DNA of 64,000 bases from NCBI GenBank assembly GCA_963745595.1, contig CAVUYB010000014.1, forward strand, positions 1-64,000, in the 5' to 3' direction. Below the pieces are notes generated by a model that worked only from the letters and a program-made list of their open reading frames with translations, searched no databases and was not told the origin of the DNA. This DNA comes from DASZUK01 sp963745595 (lineage in GTDB: Bacteria; Actinomycetota; Acidimicrobiia; Acidimicrobiales; RAAP-2). Positions within the stretch are counted from its first letter, which is position 1. Every line of letters starts with the position of its first letter. Below, one piece after another: positions 34,207 to 43,416 of the stretch. The position numbers and the translations under genes were made by a program.

Positions 34207-34221
34207 TAGTGCTTGTCACTA
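34207..34221. promoter_or_regulatory. Inverted repeat at divergent start
   Basis: TAGTG-CTTGT-CACTA overlaps the GTG at 34209, between the HTH gene and the plus-strand gene; two TTGAC-type hexamers (34185, 34196) lie just upstream. Confidence 0.4.
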
Positions 34222-34862
34222 GAGTTCGAAGGGTGCCGAGCAACGACAGGTTTCTGAGCGACTTCGAGGAACGAGAACGACTTCGAGGTGATTCGGCCTG
34301 GGAGATGGCGTCCCATGCCGAGGGCGCCCAAGCGATCTACGAGGCCCGGGTTGAGCGACATCCCCTCTGGGCGATGACGGCCGTGTTCGAGCTACAGCGA
34401 TCTGGGACCCCACTGACCCACCTCGCCTTCTCTCCAGCCACGCTCTCCCCTCCGCCTGAGGGCATCACCGCCCAGGTCGTGAGGAGTATCCGGTTCGAGG
34501 ACCTCAGATCCGAAGCCCGGTTGATGGCGGGACTACCGCCCAACGTGGGTCTTCGGTTGACCGAAGAGGAACTAGGCGCGGTGCGGCGACCGGGTCGACG
34601 CGGTCAGGAAGACCGCTTCTACGCACGGTGGGCAGCGCGCTACGTCCGGGCATTGGCTCATGGGCCAAACCCGACGAGACAACTGGCTGACGCTTACCAC
34701 TACGGCGAGAACACGATCCGCGGCTTCGTACGACAGGCTCGGCGCCGTGGTCTGCTGACGAATGCCCCTGCAGGAAAGGCCGGAGGCGAGCTGACCACCA
34801 AGGCGGAGTGGTTGGTGGCCAGCGACGAGATAAGTATCGAGAACGACCCTGACGGAGAGTAA
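34209..34862 (+). CDS. HTH-containing protein upstream of the integrase
   Basis: A 217-residue protein from GTG 34209 (GTG 34233 alternative). The N-terminal part (residues 15-110) has no recognised fold; the C-terminal part (FYARWAARYVRALAHGPNPT, then LADAYHYGENTIRGFVRQARRRGLLTNAPAGKAGGELTTKA) is a winged HTH. The same type of protein is common just before integrases in actinobacterial elements (memory of the families). Its stop is 2 bp before the integrase GTG. Confidence 0.75.
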   Translation: MLVTRVRRVPSNDRFLSDFEERERLRGDSAWEMASHAEGAQAIYEARVERHPLWAMTAVFELQRSGTPLTHLAFSPATLSPPPEGITAQVVRSIRFEDLRSEARLMAGLPPNVGLRLTEEELGAVRRPGRRGQEDRFYARWAARYVRALAHGPNPTRQLADAYHYGENTIRGFVRQARRRGLLTNAPAGKAGGELTTKAEWLVASDEISIENDPDGE

Positions 34863-34864
34863 GC

Positions 34865-36055
34865 GTGGCGCACATCCAAAGGCGTACTTACAAGTCCCGA
34901 CGAACCGGCAAGAAGACGGCCTCATGGCAAGCCCGGTACACGGCACCGGACGGCCATGAACGCACGAAGCGATTCGAGCGCAAGGTCGACGCCGAGAGAT
35001 GGCTCGATACCAATGGCGCAGACATCGCCCGAGGGCAGTGGATCGACCCGAAGGGGGGCCGAATCAAGTTCTCGGGCTGGGCTGAGCAGTGGAAGGCCAC
35101 GACCGTCGGGCTACGGCCCTCCACCCGAGTTCGAGATCTCGGATATCTCCATCGCTACATCCTCCCGACGTTCGGTGACATGGCCCTCAGCTCGATCGAC
35201 CACATGACGGTCTCCGGCTGGGTGGCGCAGCTCACGGCCGCCGGGCCTGAGCCGTGGTGGGATCGGAGCAAACAGCCGAAGCGGAAGCGTCGGTCAATCT
35301 CGCCGGCCACGGCCGTAAAGGCGCACCAGATCCTCGGCAAGATCATGACCACCGCCGTCGACGCCGGAAAGATCTCAGCGAGCCCCTGTGAGCGAGTCCC
35401 GCTGCCACGGATCGAGCGGGAAGAGATGCGGTTCCTAACCACCACTGAGATCGACCAGTTGGCCGACAGCATTGCGCCGCGGTACCGGGCGCTCGTGTTG
35501 ATCGGCGCCTATGGAGGTCTGCGCATCGGGGAGATGGCAGGGCTACGCCGCGGACGGGTGGACATCCTCCGATCACGGATCGAGGTGGCCGAGATCTGCG
35601 TCGAGGTGGCTGGCCATCTCACCTACGGGCCACCCAAGACCCGAGCCGGCCGCCGGATCGTGACGCTCCCCCGGTCGGTCGTGAAGATCCTCGACGAGCA
35701 CTTGGCGGACTACACCCCGGCTGACCCCCAAGCTTTTGTCTTCACTGCTCCGGAAGGTGGTCCACTCCGGGTTCCTCAGTGGCGGCGTCGGCAGTGGAAG
35801 CAAGGGGTCGCCACGGCCGACCTTGCTCCCCTGCGGCCGCACGACCTTCGGCATACCGCCGTCGCCCTCTGGATCGCCGCTGGCGCCAACCCGCTGGAGG
35901 TTTCTCGGCGAGCCGGCCACACGTCGGTCAGCTTTACCCTTGATCGTTACGGGCATCTCTTCCCCGAAGCCGACGCCTCGGTGGCTGACCGGCTGGAGGA
36001 ACTTCGGCGCACTACACCGGCCGAGGCACTATCTCTACGACATCCCCGGCTCTGA
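34865..36055 (+). CDS. Site-specific tyrosine integrase of the island
   Basis: A 396-residue protein with an arm-type DNA-binding N-terminus (RRTYKSRRTGKKTASWQARY), a core-binding domain (~65-185) and a catalytic domain with Arg220 (GGLRIGEMAGL), Lys258, His326-x-x-Arg329 (RPHDLRH), His352 and Tyr362 (TLDRYGHL). All catalytic residues are present. It lies beside the intact tRNA-Val that contains the right attachment site, so it is the enzyme expected to integrate and excise the 14.5-kb element. Confidence 0.95.
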   Translation: MAHIQRRTYKSRRTGKKTASWQARYTAPDGHERTKRFERKVDAERWLDTNGADIARGQWIDPKGGRIKFSGWAEQWKATTVGLRPSTRVRDLGYLHRYILPTFGDMALSSIDHMTVSGWVAQLTAAGPEPWWDRSKQPKRKRRSISPATAVKAHQILGKIMTTAVDAGKISASPCERVPLPRIEREEMRFLTTTEIDQLADSIAPRYRALVLIGAYGGLRIGEMAGLRRGRVDILRSRIEVAEICVEVAGHLTYGPPKTRAGRRIVTLPRSVVKILDEHLADYTPADPQAFVFTAPEGGPLRVPQWRRRQWKQGVATADLAPLRPHDLRHTAVALWIAAGANPLEVSRRAGHTSVSFTLDRYGHLFPEADASVADRLEELRRTTPAEALSLRHPRL

Positions 36056-36437
36056 CGACCGTGGGCGGCCTCCCGCGAGTCGTCAGGGTGTCATGGCAGC
36101 CGACACAGTGCTCGGGGTCGAGACCCTCAACGATCGGTACCGTTCCGCGTGGAGCTATAACCTGACGCGTGATGGTGCCCGATCGTGTGCACACGGGGCA
36201 CTCAAATGTCTCTGGATGGCCGGCGTCGCGAACGATGTACTGGGTAGCAGGCGACGGGGTTTGGACGGCCCAAGGCTGAACGGTGACCGCTCGCAACTCG
36301 AACCCACCAGGTCTTAGCCCAATCTCTGCCACGATCATGTGATTCGGGCCTTGCCGGGCAAGTTCCTTTCGGGCGTCCATGTTCTCGTCAGCGATCGCCA
36401 GCGCATCCTGCACAGTTGGGTAAATCGCCCCCTCCAT
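36012..36437 (-). CDS. Hypothetical zinc-ribbon-like protein
   Basis: A 141-residue protein. The N-terminal half (YPTVQDALAIADENMDARKEL, GPNHMIVAEIGL) looks helical then strand-like; CPVC and CVGC knuckles near residues 80 and 112 suggest a zinc site. It overlaps the 3' end of the convergent integrase gene by 44 bp. Function unknown. Confidence 0.55.
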   Translation of the reverse strand: MEGAIYPTVQDALAIADENMDARKELARQGPNHMIVAEIGLRPGGFELRAVTVQPWAVQTPSPATQYIVRDAGHPETFECPVCTRSGTITRQVIAPRGTVPIVEGLDPEHCVGCHDTLTTRGRPPTVVRAGDVVEIVPRPV

Positions 36438-36527
36438 GCGGCCCCCTCCTTCGCTCAGACGGACGAAAGACGGACAAAGTTTCCTCCGGCCGCCCCTGAA
36501 TCAGGCCAGAAATACACTCTGACCTGC

Positions 36528-36573
36528 GTGGGCGCTGCGGGACTCGAACCCACGACCTCAGCCGTGTGAAGGC
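36528..36573. other. Right attachment site within tRNA-Val
   Basis: 46 bases identical to 22077-22122, spanning tRNA anticodon arm to 3' end. Confidence 0.9.
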
Positions 36574-36602
36574 TGCGCTCTAACCAGCTGAGCTAAGCGC
36601 CC
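36529..36602 (-). tRNA. tRNA-Val (anticodon CAC)
   Basis: A 74-nt cloverleaf: acceptor GGGCGCT/AGCGCCC with discriminator A, D-arm GCTC/GAGC, anticodon stem CAGCC/GGCTG with loop TTCACAC giving anticodon CAC, T-arm GTGGG/CCCGC with TTCGAGT loop. CCA is not encoded. The integrative element restored its 3' half. Confidence 0.95.
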
Positions 36603-36786
36603 GGTCGACTGGATCAACCGGTGGGCTCGGCCGAACCGACCGCACCCAGGGGGTCGACGATAGCGCGGCGGCGCCCGAACCCTCGGCCCGCAGAACCCGG
36701 ACCCGGGCACCGCACCTGCTCCCCAACCCCGGACCACCCCTGCCGCCGGCCTCCGCCGGCACCAACCGCCGGCACCCGCTGACGGG

Positions 36787-37695
36787 CTACAACGACAGCA
36801 GCTCGCCGGTCTCGAGGAAGCTCTTGAGGCTCGACAACAGCTGCGACCATCCCTCGCTCACCATCTCCGCGGCCGTGCTACCCGGGTCGAAGTCGTCGTG
36901 GACGACGGTTAGCTTGACGTTGTCGCCGAGCGGCTCGATCTCGAACGTCACCCGCGACCTGCGCTCGCTCGTCAGCTTGGCCATGAGCTCGGCGCTGAAG
37001 TCGAACCGCGCCGCGACCTCCGGCGTAAAGGTGTGCCACGTGTACGACAGCCGCCGCGGCGGGTCGTACTCCAAGACGATCTGCTCGGGGTCGACGATCG
37101 TCACGCCGTGGTTGTGCCAGACCATCGACGATCCGACCTTCCAGTCCGTCTCGAACGTCGTGTTCCACCACTGCTCGGTAAAGACCGGGTCGGTGAGCAT
37201 CTGCCACAGCCGCTCCGGCGTCGTCCGGATGTACGTCCGATAGACGAACGACGGCCGTACCGCCGCCGATCCCGCGGCCGCTCCGCTTCCACTAACCGTT
37301 CCATCCCCGCTCGCCACGCCATCCCCGCCTGCTGCCCCGCTCTCGTCGGCTGCATCCATTGGTAGGTCCTCCAGTGCTCTCTTCAGGTCCGCCAGGACCT
37401 GCGCTCGTTTCCGGTCGTAGTGGCTCATCCATCGGTCCGCGATGTCGTTGATCGGCGCCGGGTTGAGGTAGTGGAGCTTCTCCCGGCCCCGCCGCAACGA
37501 CGTGACCAGGCCGGCCGCCTCCAGGACGGCCAGGTGCTTGCTGACCGACTGCCTCGTCATCGAGAGCCCGCCGCACAGCTCCCGCAGGCTCTGCCCGTTG
37601 CGGGCGTTCAGGCCGTCGAGCAGCCGCCGGCGGCTCCGGTCCGCCAGCGCCCGGAACACCTCGTCCCCTTCTTCCAAGTCCAAAAACGCAACCAT
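36787..37695 (-). CDS. ArsR-type regulator fused to AHSA1/SRPBCC domain
   Basis: A 302-residue fusion. Residues ~8-95 form an ArsR winged helix (FRALADRSRRRLLDGLNARN, LSMTRQSVSKHLAVLEAAGLV). A Gly/Ser/Ala linker with repeated GDG/SGSG follows, then an AHSA1-like SRPBCC domain (~145-290: YIRTTPERLWQMLTDPVFTEQWW to GWSQLLSSLKSFLETGELL). Such fusions are usually ligand-sensing autoregulators. The start codon sits inside a 16-bp palindrome. Confidence 0.9.
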   Translation of the reverse strand: MVAFLDLEEGDEVFRALADRSRRRLLDGLNARNGQSLRELCGGLSMTRQSVSKHLAVLEAAGLVTSLRRGREKLHYLNPAPINDIADRWMSHYDRKRAQVLADLKRALEDLPMDAADESGAAGGDGVASGDGTVSGSGAAAGSAAVRPSFVYRTYIRTTPERLWQMLTDPVFTEQWWNTTFETDWKVGSSMVWHNHGVTIVDPEQIVLEYDPPRRLSYTWHTFTPEVAARFDFSAELMAKLTSERRSRVTFEIEPLGDNVKLTVVHDDFDPGSTAAEMVSEGWSQLLSSLKSFLETGELLSL

Positions 37696-37703
37696 ATGGT
37701 TGC
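37688..37703. promoter_or_regulatory. 16-bp palindromic operator over the ArsR start codon
   Basis: GCAACCATATGGTTGC is perfectly palindromic and contains the ATG of the fusion regulator; a TACTTA -10-like element lies just upstream on the minus strand. Likely autorepression. Confidence 0.6.
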
Positions 37704-37789
37704 CTAAGTATGTGCAGCCTCTGGGTTGCCCGTCAAGGGTGACCCGCGTTTTCCGCCACGGGGATGCCCCCCAGTAGCCTTGATGGGCC

Positions 37790-38881
37790 ATGGCAAGAAA
37801 ACGATCCGGCACCGGTCCGGCCGACGGACAGCCGGGCGCGGCGAGCACGCCGGACGACGCCGTCGACGAGGCCTCGAAAGGGAGCCCCCACGCAGCGGGC
37901 GACGCCGACATCGACGGCGAGGCCCAGGTAGCGGGTAACGCGGCGGACGACACCGACGACGGCACGGTCGTCGACGAGACGCGCCGACGGCTCGGGCGAG
38001 TACGACGAGTACGACGGCGACGAAGACGACGATGAAGACGACGACGCCTCGGACGGCGCGGCGAACGGCCGCCCGACTCGCCGGTATGGACGACGGGGTG
38101 GCAGCGGCTGTCGAAGACGTTCGTGACGCCGCCCGGACAGTCCGCACAACGGTCGTCCCGGTCGACGCCGGCCGCCCAGCAGCCGACGCCGGACTTCTCG
38201 GCGATGACGGAGACCCAGAAGCGAAACCTCGTCAACCAGATCGACCCGACCGAGCGGAAGATCGGTTACATCGCCTCCGGGCTGGCCGTCGTCCTGACGC
38301 TGGTCTCGACCATCCCGTACATGGTCCGCCGCGTCTCCGTCGCGACGACGACGAAGCCGAGCGGCCACACCTGCGCGAACCACTACACGTACACGACGCA
38401 CAGCGGGAGCGCGGCGACCTGCAACACCGTCTACCCGACGAGCCACTACGCGTTCTCGCTCATCCTCCTGCTCGTCTTCTCGGCGGCGATCTTCGTCACG
38501 GTCCGCATCGGTCGCCGGGCGCCGCTGGCGTTCACGTTGGTCCTGACCGGCCTGGCGATCGGCTCCGTCATCGCCAACACGATCATCGTCCTGCCGTTCA
38601 TCTTCGCCGGCGGCTGGCTGCTGCTCCGGGCGTGGCGCAGCCAGAAGTACGGCTCGCCGTCCGCCAAGGCGCCGCTGCCCGGGTACACGCCGCCGCGCCG
38701 CGGACCGGCACCGAAGGCCGGCGCCGCCGGCGGACGGTCAGGCGGCAGCACGACGAACGCCAGCCGCCGCTCCCGCAAGAACCAGCCACCGCCGTCCCCC
38801 ACCGGCCGGACCGCGCCGACCGCCAACAAGCGCTACACGCCGAAGGCGCCGCCCAAGAAGAAGACCCCGCCGCCCGACTGA
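37790..38881 (+). CDS. Membrane protein with acidic N-terminus and basic C-terminus, two compensating frameshifts
   Basis: The start frame gives an Ala/Asp-rich N-terminus from ATG 37790. An extra base near 37980-37985 and a missing G near 38091-38095 would reconnect it through an acidic stretch (EYDEYDGDEDDDEDDDASD) to the frame that holds SKTFVTPPGQSAQRSSRST. The later part has three or four hydrophobic helices (YIASGLAVVLTLVSTIPYMV, FSLILLLVFSAAIFVTV, LVLTGLAIGSVIANTIIVLP) and a Lys/Pro-rich basic tail. Repaired length is about 363 residues. Function unknown; the indels are probably sequence errors. Confidence 0.6.
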
Positions 38882-38930
38882 CGACCGGCGCTCCCCCGCC
38901 GCCGGATTCCCCGCCGACCGCCCAGCTCGC

Positions 38931-39555
38931 TCAGCTCGGCGCGGGGTCGGCCATCAGCGCGGAGCGGAGCAGGTCGAGAACGTCGGCCCGGCGGCGGACG
39001 AGCGACCGGGCCGTCGGCTCCTCGCCGAGCGCCCGCAGCACCTCGACCTCGGTGACCATCCCGATCACCGTCGAGTAGATCGCCAGCAGCAGCAGGTCGG
39101 GATCGTGGCGCCGCATCTGCCCGGCGTCCATCTGGGCCCGGAGGAACTGCGACGCCCGCTCGACGAGCGGCCGCAGCGCGACGGTCATCTGCGTCGCCGC
39201 CGGCGGCCCGAGCCGGGCGACCTCGCGGACGAGCCCGAGGAGCTCCGGGCGGCGGGCGGCGAGCCGGAAGACGGAGCGAACGACGGCTTCGATCCGCTCC
39301 CAACCGTCGCCGGCGCCGTCGAGCGCGGCCTGCATCGCCTCGGCCAGCTCGGCGGCGCTCCGGTCGATCAGCGCGGCGAGCAGCGCGTCCTTGCTCGGGA
39401 ACCAGTAGAGGATCGTCTGCTTCGCGACGTCCGAGCGACCCGGCCAGTGCGTCGAGCGACGTCGCCTCGTAGCCACGGGTCCCGAACGACGAGAGCGCGG
39501 CGTCGAGGATCCGGTCGGCCGTGCCGCTCCCGCCCCTCGTCGTCCCGGTCGCCAT
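38931..39555 (-). CDS. TetR-family repressor, one frameshift
   Basis: The HTH start (DRILDAALSSFGTRGYEATSLDALAGSLG) and the continuation (VAKQTILYWFPSKDALLAALIDRSAAELAEAM) lie in different frames, separated by one extra base near 39428-39431. The repaired protein is about 207 residues with a TetR C-terminal ligand domain. It is divergent from the acyl-reductase operon and three CTACC-type operators lie between them, so it probably controls both. Confidence 0.85.
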
Positions 39556-39617
39556 CTACCGCATGGTAGACGGCCCTTGCCTACCAAATGGTAGACACCG
39601 CTCTTACCAAGTGGTAG
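39556..39617. promoter_or_regulatory. Three tandem TetR-type operators
   Basis: CTACCGCATGGTAG (39556-39569), CTACCAAATGGTAG (39581-39594) and TTACCAAGTGGTAG (39604-39617), all of the form yTACCnnnTGGTAG, spaced 25 and 23 bp centre to centre, fill the 71-bp gap between the divergent genes. Confidence 0.8.
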
Positions 39618-39626
39618 ACAACGGAG

Positions 39627-42121
39627 ATGGCTGTCGCCGACCAGCTGGCCGGGAAGCGGTTCTTCGTCACCGGGGCCACCGGTTTCCTCGGGACCGCCCT
39701 GGTCGAACGGCTGCTCCGGACGATCCCCGACGCCGAGGTCGTCGTGCTCGTCCGGCCCGGTCGCCGGGCCAGCGCGGCCCAGCGGGCGGCCCGCGAGATC
39801 CTGAAGAACGACTGCTTCGACCGCCTCCGCGACGAGCTCGGCGACCGCTTCGCCGACGAGACGTCACGCCGGCTCGTCGCCGTCGCCGGTGACGTCGGCC
39901 GCGACGGGCTCGGCCTCGACGACGACGGCCGCCGACTGCTGGCCGCCAGCGACATCGTCATCCACTCGGCGGCCACCGTCAGCTTCGACGCCCCGCTCGA
40001 CCAGGCCGTCGAGATCAACCTGCTCGGCCCGTCCCGGGTCGCCGCGGCCGTCGCCGCCGCCCGCCGTCAGGCGGCCGATGACGCCGCCCGCCAGCGAGGC
40101 GGGCACCAGCGGCCAGCCCACCCCGGTCCCGGCCACCTGATCGCCGTCTCGACCGCGTACGTCGCCGGTACGCACCAGGGCGAGGCCAAGGAAGAGCTGC
40201 TGACAACCAACCGGTTCACGCTCGACGTCGACTGGGAGGCCGAGGTCGCCAACGCCCGGCGGCTCCGCGCCGACCTCGAGGCCGAGTCGCGCCGCCCGGG
40301 CCGAGCTGGCCGAGTTCGCCAAGCAGGCCCGGACCGAGCTCGGCGGCGCCGGCGAGCACCTGCTGGCCAGCCGGGCCGAGAAGGTCCGCGAGGAGTGGAT
40401 CAAGCGACAGCTCGTCGACGCCGGCACCGCCCGGGCCCAGGCGCTCGGCTGGCCGGACGCCTACCCGTTCACGAAGGCGCTCGGCGAGCGCGCCCTGACG
40501 ACGACGTACGGCGGCGACGTGCCGCTCTCGATCGTCCGGCCGTCGATCATCGAGTCCGCGCTGGCCGAGCCGCGGCCGGGGTGGATCCGCGGCTTCCGCA
40601 TGGCCGAGCCGATCATCGTCTCCTACGCCCGCGGCCTGCTGCGCGAGTTCCCGGGCGTGCCCGAAGGGGTCATCGACGTCATCCCGGTCGACATGGTCGT
40701 CGCGGCGATCGTCGCGGTCGCCGCCCGCGGGCCCGAGCCCGGCGGCCCGTCGGTCGTCCAGGTCGCCTCCGGCGTCCGCAACCCGCTCCGCTACGGCCGG
40801 CTCGTCGAGCTCGTCCAGGAGTGGTTCGGCGAGCATCCCGCTCTACGACGACCGCGGCCAGCCGATCTCGGTGCCGGAGTGGTCGTTCCCCGGCCGCGGC
40901 CGGGTCCAACGCCAGCTCCAGCGGGCCACCAAGGCCATGGACGCCGTCGAACGGCTGACCACCACCCTCCCGGTCCGCGGCCGGCAGGCCGCGCTGGCGG
41001 CCCGGCTGGAGGACCGCAACGCGCTGGCCAAGCGGGCCCTCGGCTACGTCGAGCTGTACGGCGCGTACACCGAGACCGAGGCCCGCTACCGGGTCGACCG
41101 GCTGCTCGAGCTCGTCGGACTCCCTCGATCCGGCCGACCGGGAGGCGTTCTGCTTCGACCCGGCCGTCATCGACTGGGACCGCTACGTCCACGACGTCCA
41201 CCTCCCGTCGGTCGTCGAGCACGCCCGGGTCCGGACGACGCCGGGGCGGTCCGCGGTCGACAAGCGGCCGGACCGGGCCCGCAAGGCCATCCTCTCCCCC
41301 GACCGCCACCTCGCGGTCTTCGACCTCGAGCACACGCTGATCGCGTCGAACGTCGTCGACACCTACGCCTGGCTGGCCAGCCGCCACCTGTCGGCCGGCC
41401 AAGCGGGCCCGCTTCGTCGCCGACCTGCTGCGCGAGGCGCCGCGCGCTGCTCGCCCTCGACCGCCGCGACCGCGGCGACTTCCTCCGCTCCTTCTACCGC
41501 CGCTACGAGGACGCGCCGGTCGACCGGCTGGCCGAGGACGCGTGGGAGCTCTTCCACCGACAGCTCCTCACCCGCTCGTTCCCGGCCGGGCTCGCCCGCG
41601 TCCGCGAGCACCGGCGGCTCGGCCACCGGACGCTGCTCGTCACCGGCGCCCTCGACTTCGTCATCGCGCCGCTCCGCCCGCTCTTCGACGACATCGTCTG
41701 CGCCCGCCTCGGCCAGCACGACGGCCGCTACGACGGGCGGCTCGAGGAGCTGCCACCGATCGGCGAGGCCCGAGCCCTCCTGCTCGCCGACTACGCGGCG
41801 GCGCACGATCTGTCCCTCGACGAGTCCGTCGCCTACGCCGACTCCGCCAGCGACCTGGCGATGCTCGAGGCCGTCGGCTTCCCCGTCGCGGTCAACCCGG
41901 AGTCCCGGCTCGCCGCCATCGCCCGGCGGCGCGGCTGGCACGTCGAGCACTGGGCGAAGGCGTCCGGCGGCTCGCACCGCCCGCTGCCGATCGGCCCGCT
42001 CGACGTCGTCCGGCCCGGCGGCCGGGCCGCGGCCGGCCACTCGGCCACCGGCGGCTTCGCCACCGCCTGGGCCGCCGTCTCCCGTAGCTACGCGTGCACC
42101 ACCGGCGGTGCCGCCCGATGA
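39627..42121 (+). CDS. Fatty-acyl-CoA reductase / HAD-IB phosphatase fusion, five frameshifts
   Basis: The repaired gene encodes about 829 residues. The first ~500 form a fatty-acyl-CoA/ACP reductase of the NAD-binding-4 type: FVTGATGFLGTALVERLLR, IHSAATVSFDAPLDQAVEIN, LIAVSTAYVAG, YPFTKALGERAL, LSIVRPSIIESAL. A sterile-like segment follows (DPADREAFCFDPAVIDWDRY). The C-terminal ~300 residues are a HAD-IB hydrolase (LAVFDLEHTLIASN, LLVTGALDFVIAPLRPLFDD, AYADSASDLAMLEAVGFPVAV). Apparent one-base insertions near 40299, 40838, 41117, 41397 and 41446 break the frame. Expected product: a fatty alcohol or aldehyde. The stop overlaps the next ATG (ATGA). Confidence 0.85.
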
Positions 42122-43416
42122 AGGCGCTCGTCTTCGAGCGCAACCTCCCCCGCTTCGCCGCGTCGCGGGTGGCGTCGCTCCTCGGCTCCGGCCGCGGCGT
42201 CGGCGTCGGGCCGCTCCGCCTGCTCGACGTCGACCCACCGGCCCTCCCCGGCCCGGACTGGCGACACGTCACGCCGGTGCTGTCGGGGATCTGCGGCTCC
42301 GACCTCGCCACCCTCGACGGGCGCAGCTCGCGGTACTTCGAGGACCTCGTCAGCTTCCCGTTCGTCCCCGGCCACGAGGTCGTCGGCACGGTCGACGACG
42401 ACGGCGTCGCGGCCGACGGGCGCCCGCTGGCCGCCGGCTCGCGGGTCGTCCTCGAACCGGTCCTCGGCTGCGTCGCCCGGGCGATCGACCCGCCGTGCCC
42501 GGCCTGCGCGGCCGGCCGGACCGGCGACTGCGAGCGCGTCGCCTTCGGCCACCTGCGGCCGGGACTGCAGACCGGCTTCTGCGCGGACACCGGCGGCGGC
42601 TGGTCGGCCGCCGGCCTCGTCGCCCACCAGAGCCAGCTCTACGCCGTGCCCGACGAGCTGACCGACGACGACGCGGTGACGATCGAGCCGGTCGCCTGCG
42701 CGGTCCACGCCGTCCTCGCCGCCGGCCTCCGCGACGGCGACACCGTCGCGGTGCTCGGCGCCGGCACCCTCGGCCTCGCCGTCGTCGCCGCGCTGACCCA
42801 CCTGGCCGCCACCGGTCGCATGCCCGACGCCCGCCGCCGTCGCTCGTCGGCGCCCGCTACGCGCCACCAGCGCGCAGCTCGGCCGCGACGCTCGGCGCCA
42901 CCGACGTCCTCCCGGCCGACCAGCTCGGCCGGGCCGTCCGCCGCCGGAGCCGCTCGCTCGCCCTCGGTCCGCCGGCCGTCCGCGACCAGCGGCTGACCGG
43001 CGGCGCCGACGTCGTCTTCGACTGCGTCGGCTCGTCCGACTCGATCGCCCAGGCCCTCGACCTCGTCCGGCCGCGCGGCCGCGTCGTCCTCGTCGGCATG
43101 CCCGGCCACGTCCACGTCGACCTGACGTCGCTCTGGCACCGCGAGGTCACGCTCGCCGGCGCCTACGCCTACGGCGTCGAGGCCGTCCCCGGCGACGCGA
43201 CCGGCGCCGGTGCGCACGTTCGATCTGGCCATCGAGACCGTCGCCGCCAAGCGGACCGGCCAGCTCGTCTCCGCCCGCTACCCGCTCGACCGCTTCGAGG
43301 AGGCCGTCGCCCACGCCGGCGCGGCCGGCCGGCGCGGCGCCGTCAAGATCGCCTTCGACCTGCCGCCCCCCCGGCGCACGACCCCCCGGCCAACGACGAG
43401 GAAAGGGAGCACATGA
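42118..43416 (+). CDS. Zinc-type MDR alcohol dehydrogenase, two frameshifts
   Basis: ATG 42118 overlaps the reductase stop. GroES-like N-terminus (LSGICGSDLATLDG, PGHEVVGTV), a Cys-rich lobe (CPACAAGRTGDC) and Rossmann fold (VAVLGAGTLGLAVVAAL), then GADVVFDCVGSSDSIAQALD and RTFDLAIETVAAKRTGQLVS. The frame shifts near 42823-42830 (missing base) and 43208-43212 (extra base). The repaired length is about 432 residues. It probably interconverts an alcohol and aldehyde or ketone in the same pathway as the reductase. It is coupled on both sides by ATGA overlaps. Confidence 0.85.

Larger units (their letters stand above)
22077..36573. mobile_element. Integrative element in tRNA-Val(CAC), about 14.5 kb
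   Basis: Bounded by the 46-bp direct repeat of the tRNA 3' half. The tyrosine integrase gene ends about 470 bp from the intact tRNA. A HTH/excisionase-like gene, a RepA-like ATPase, a second tyrosine recombinase, XRE regulators and many hypothetical, patchy genes lie inside. No capsid or tail genes and no complete conjugation genes are seen, so it is a small genomic island or a reduced integrative element carrying TIR and HEPN genes. Confidence 0.85.

Noticed and set aside
22077..36573. A prophage
   Set aside because: No portal, terminase, capsid, tail or lysis genes are visible; the integrase, RepA-like and cargo genes fit a small island better.
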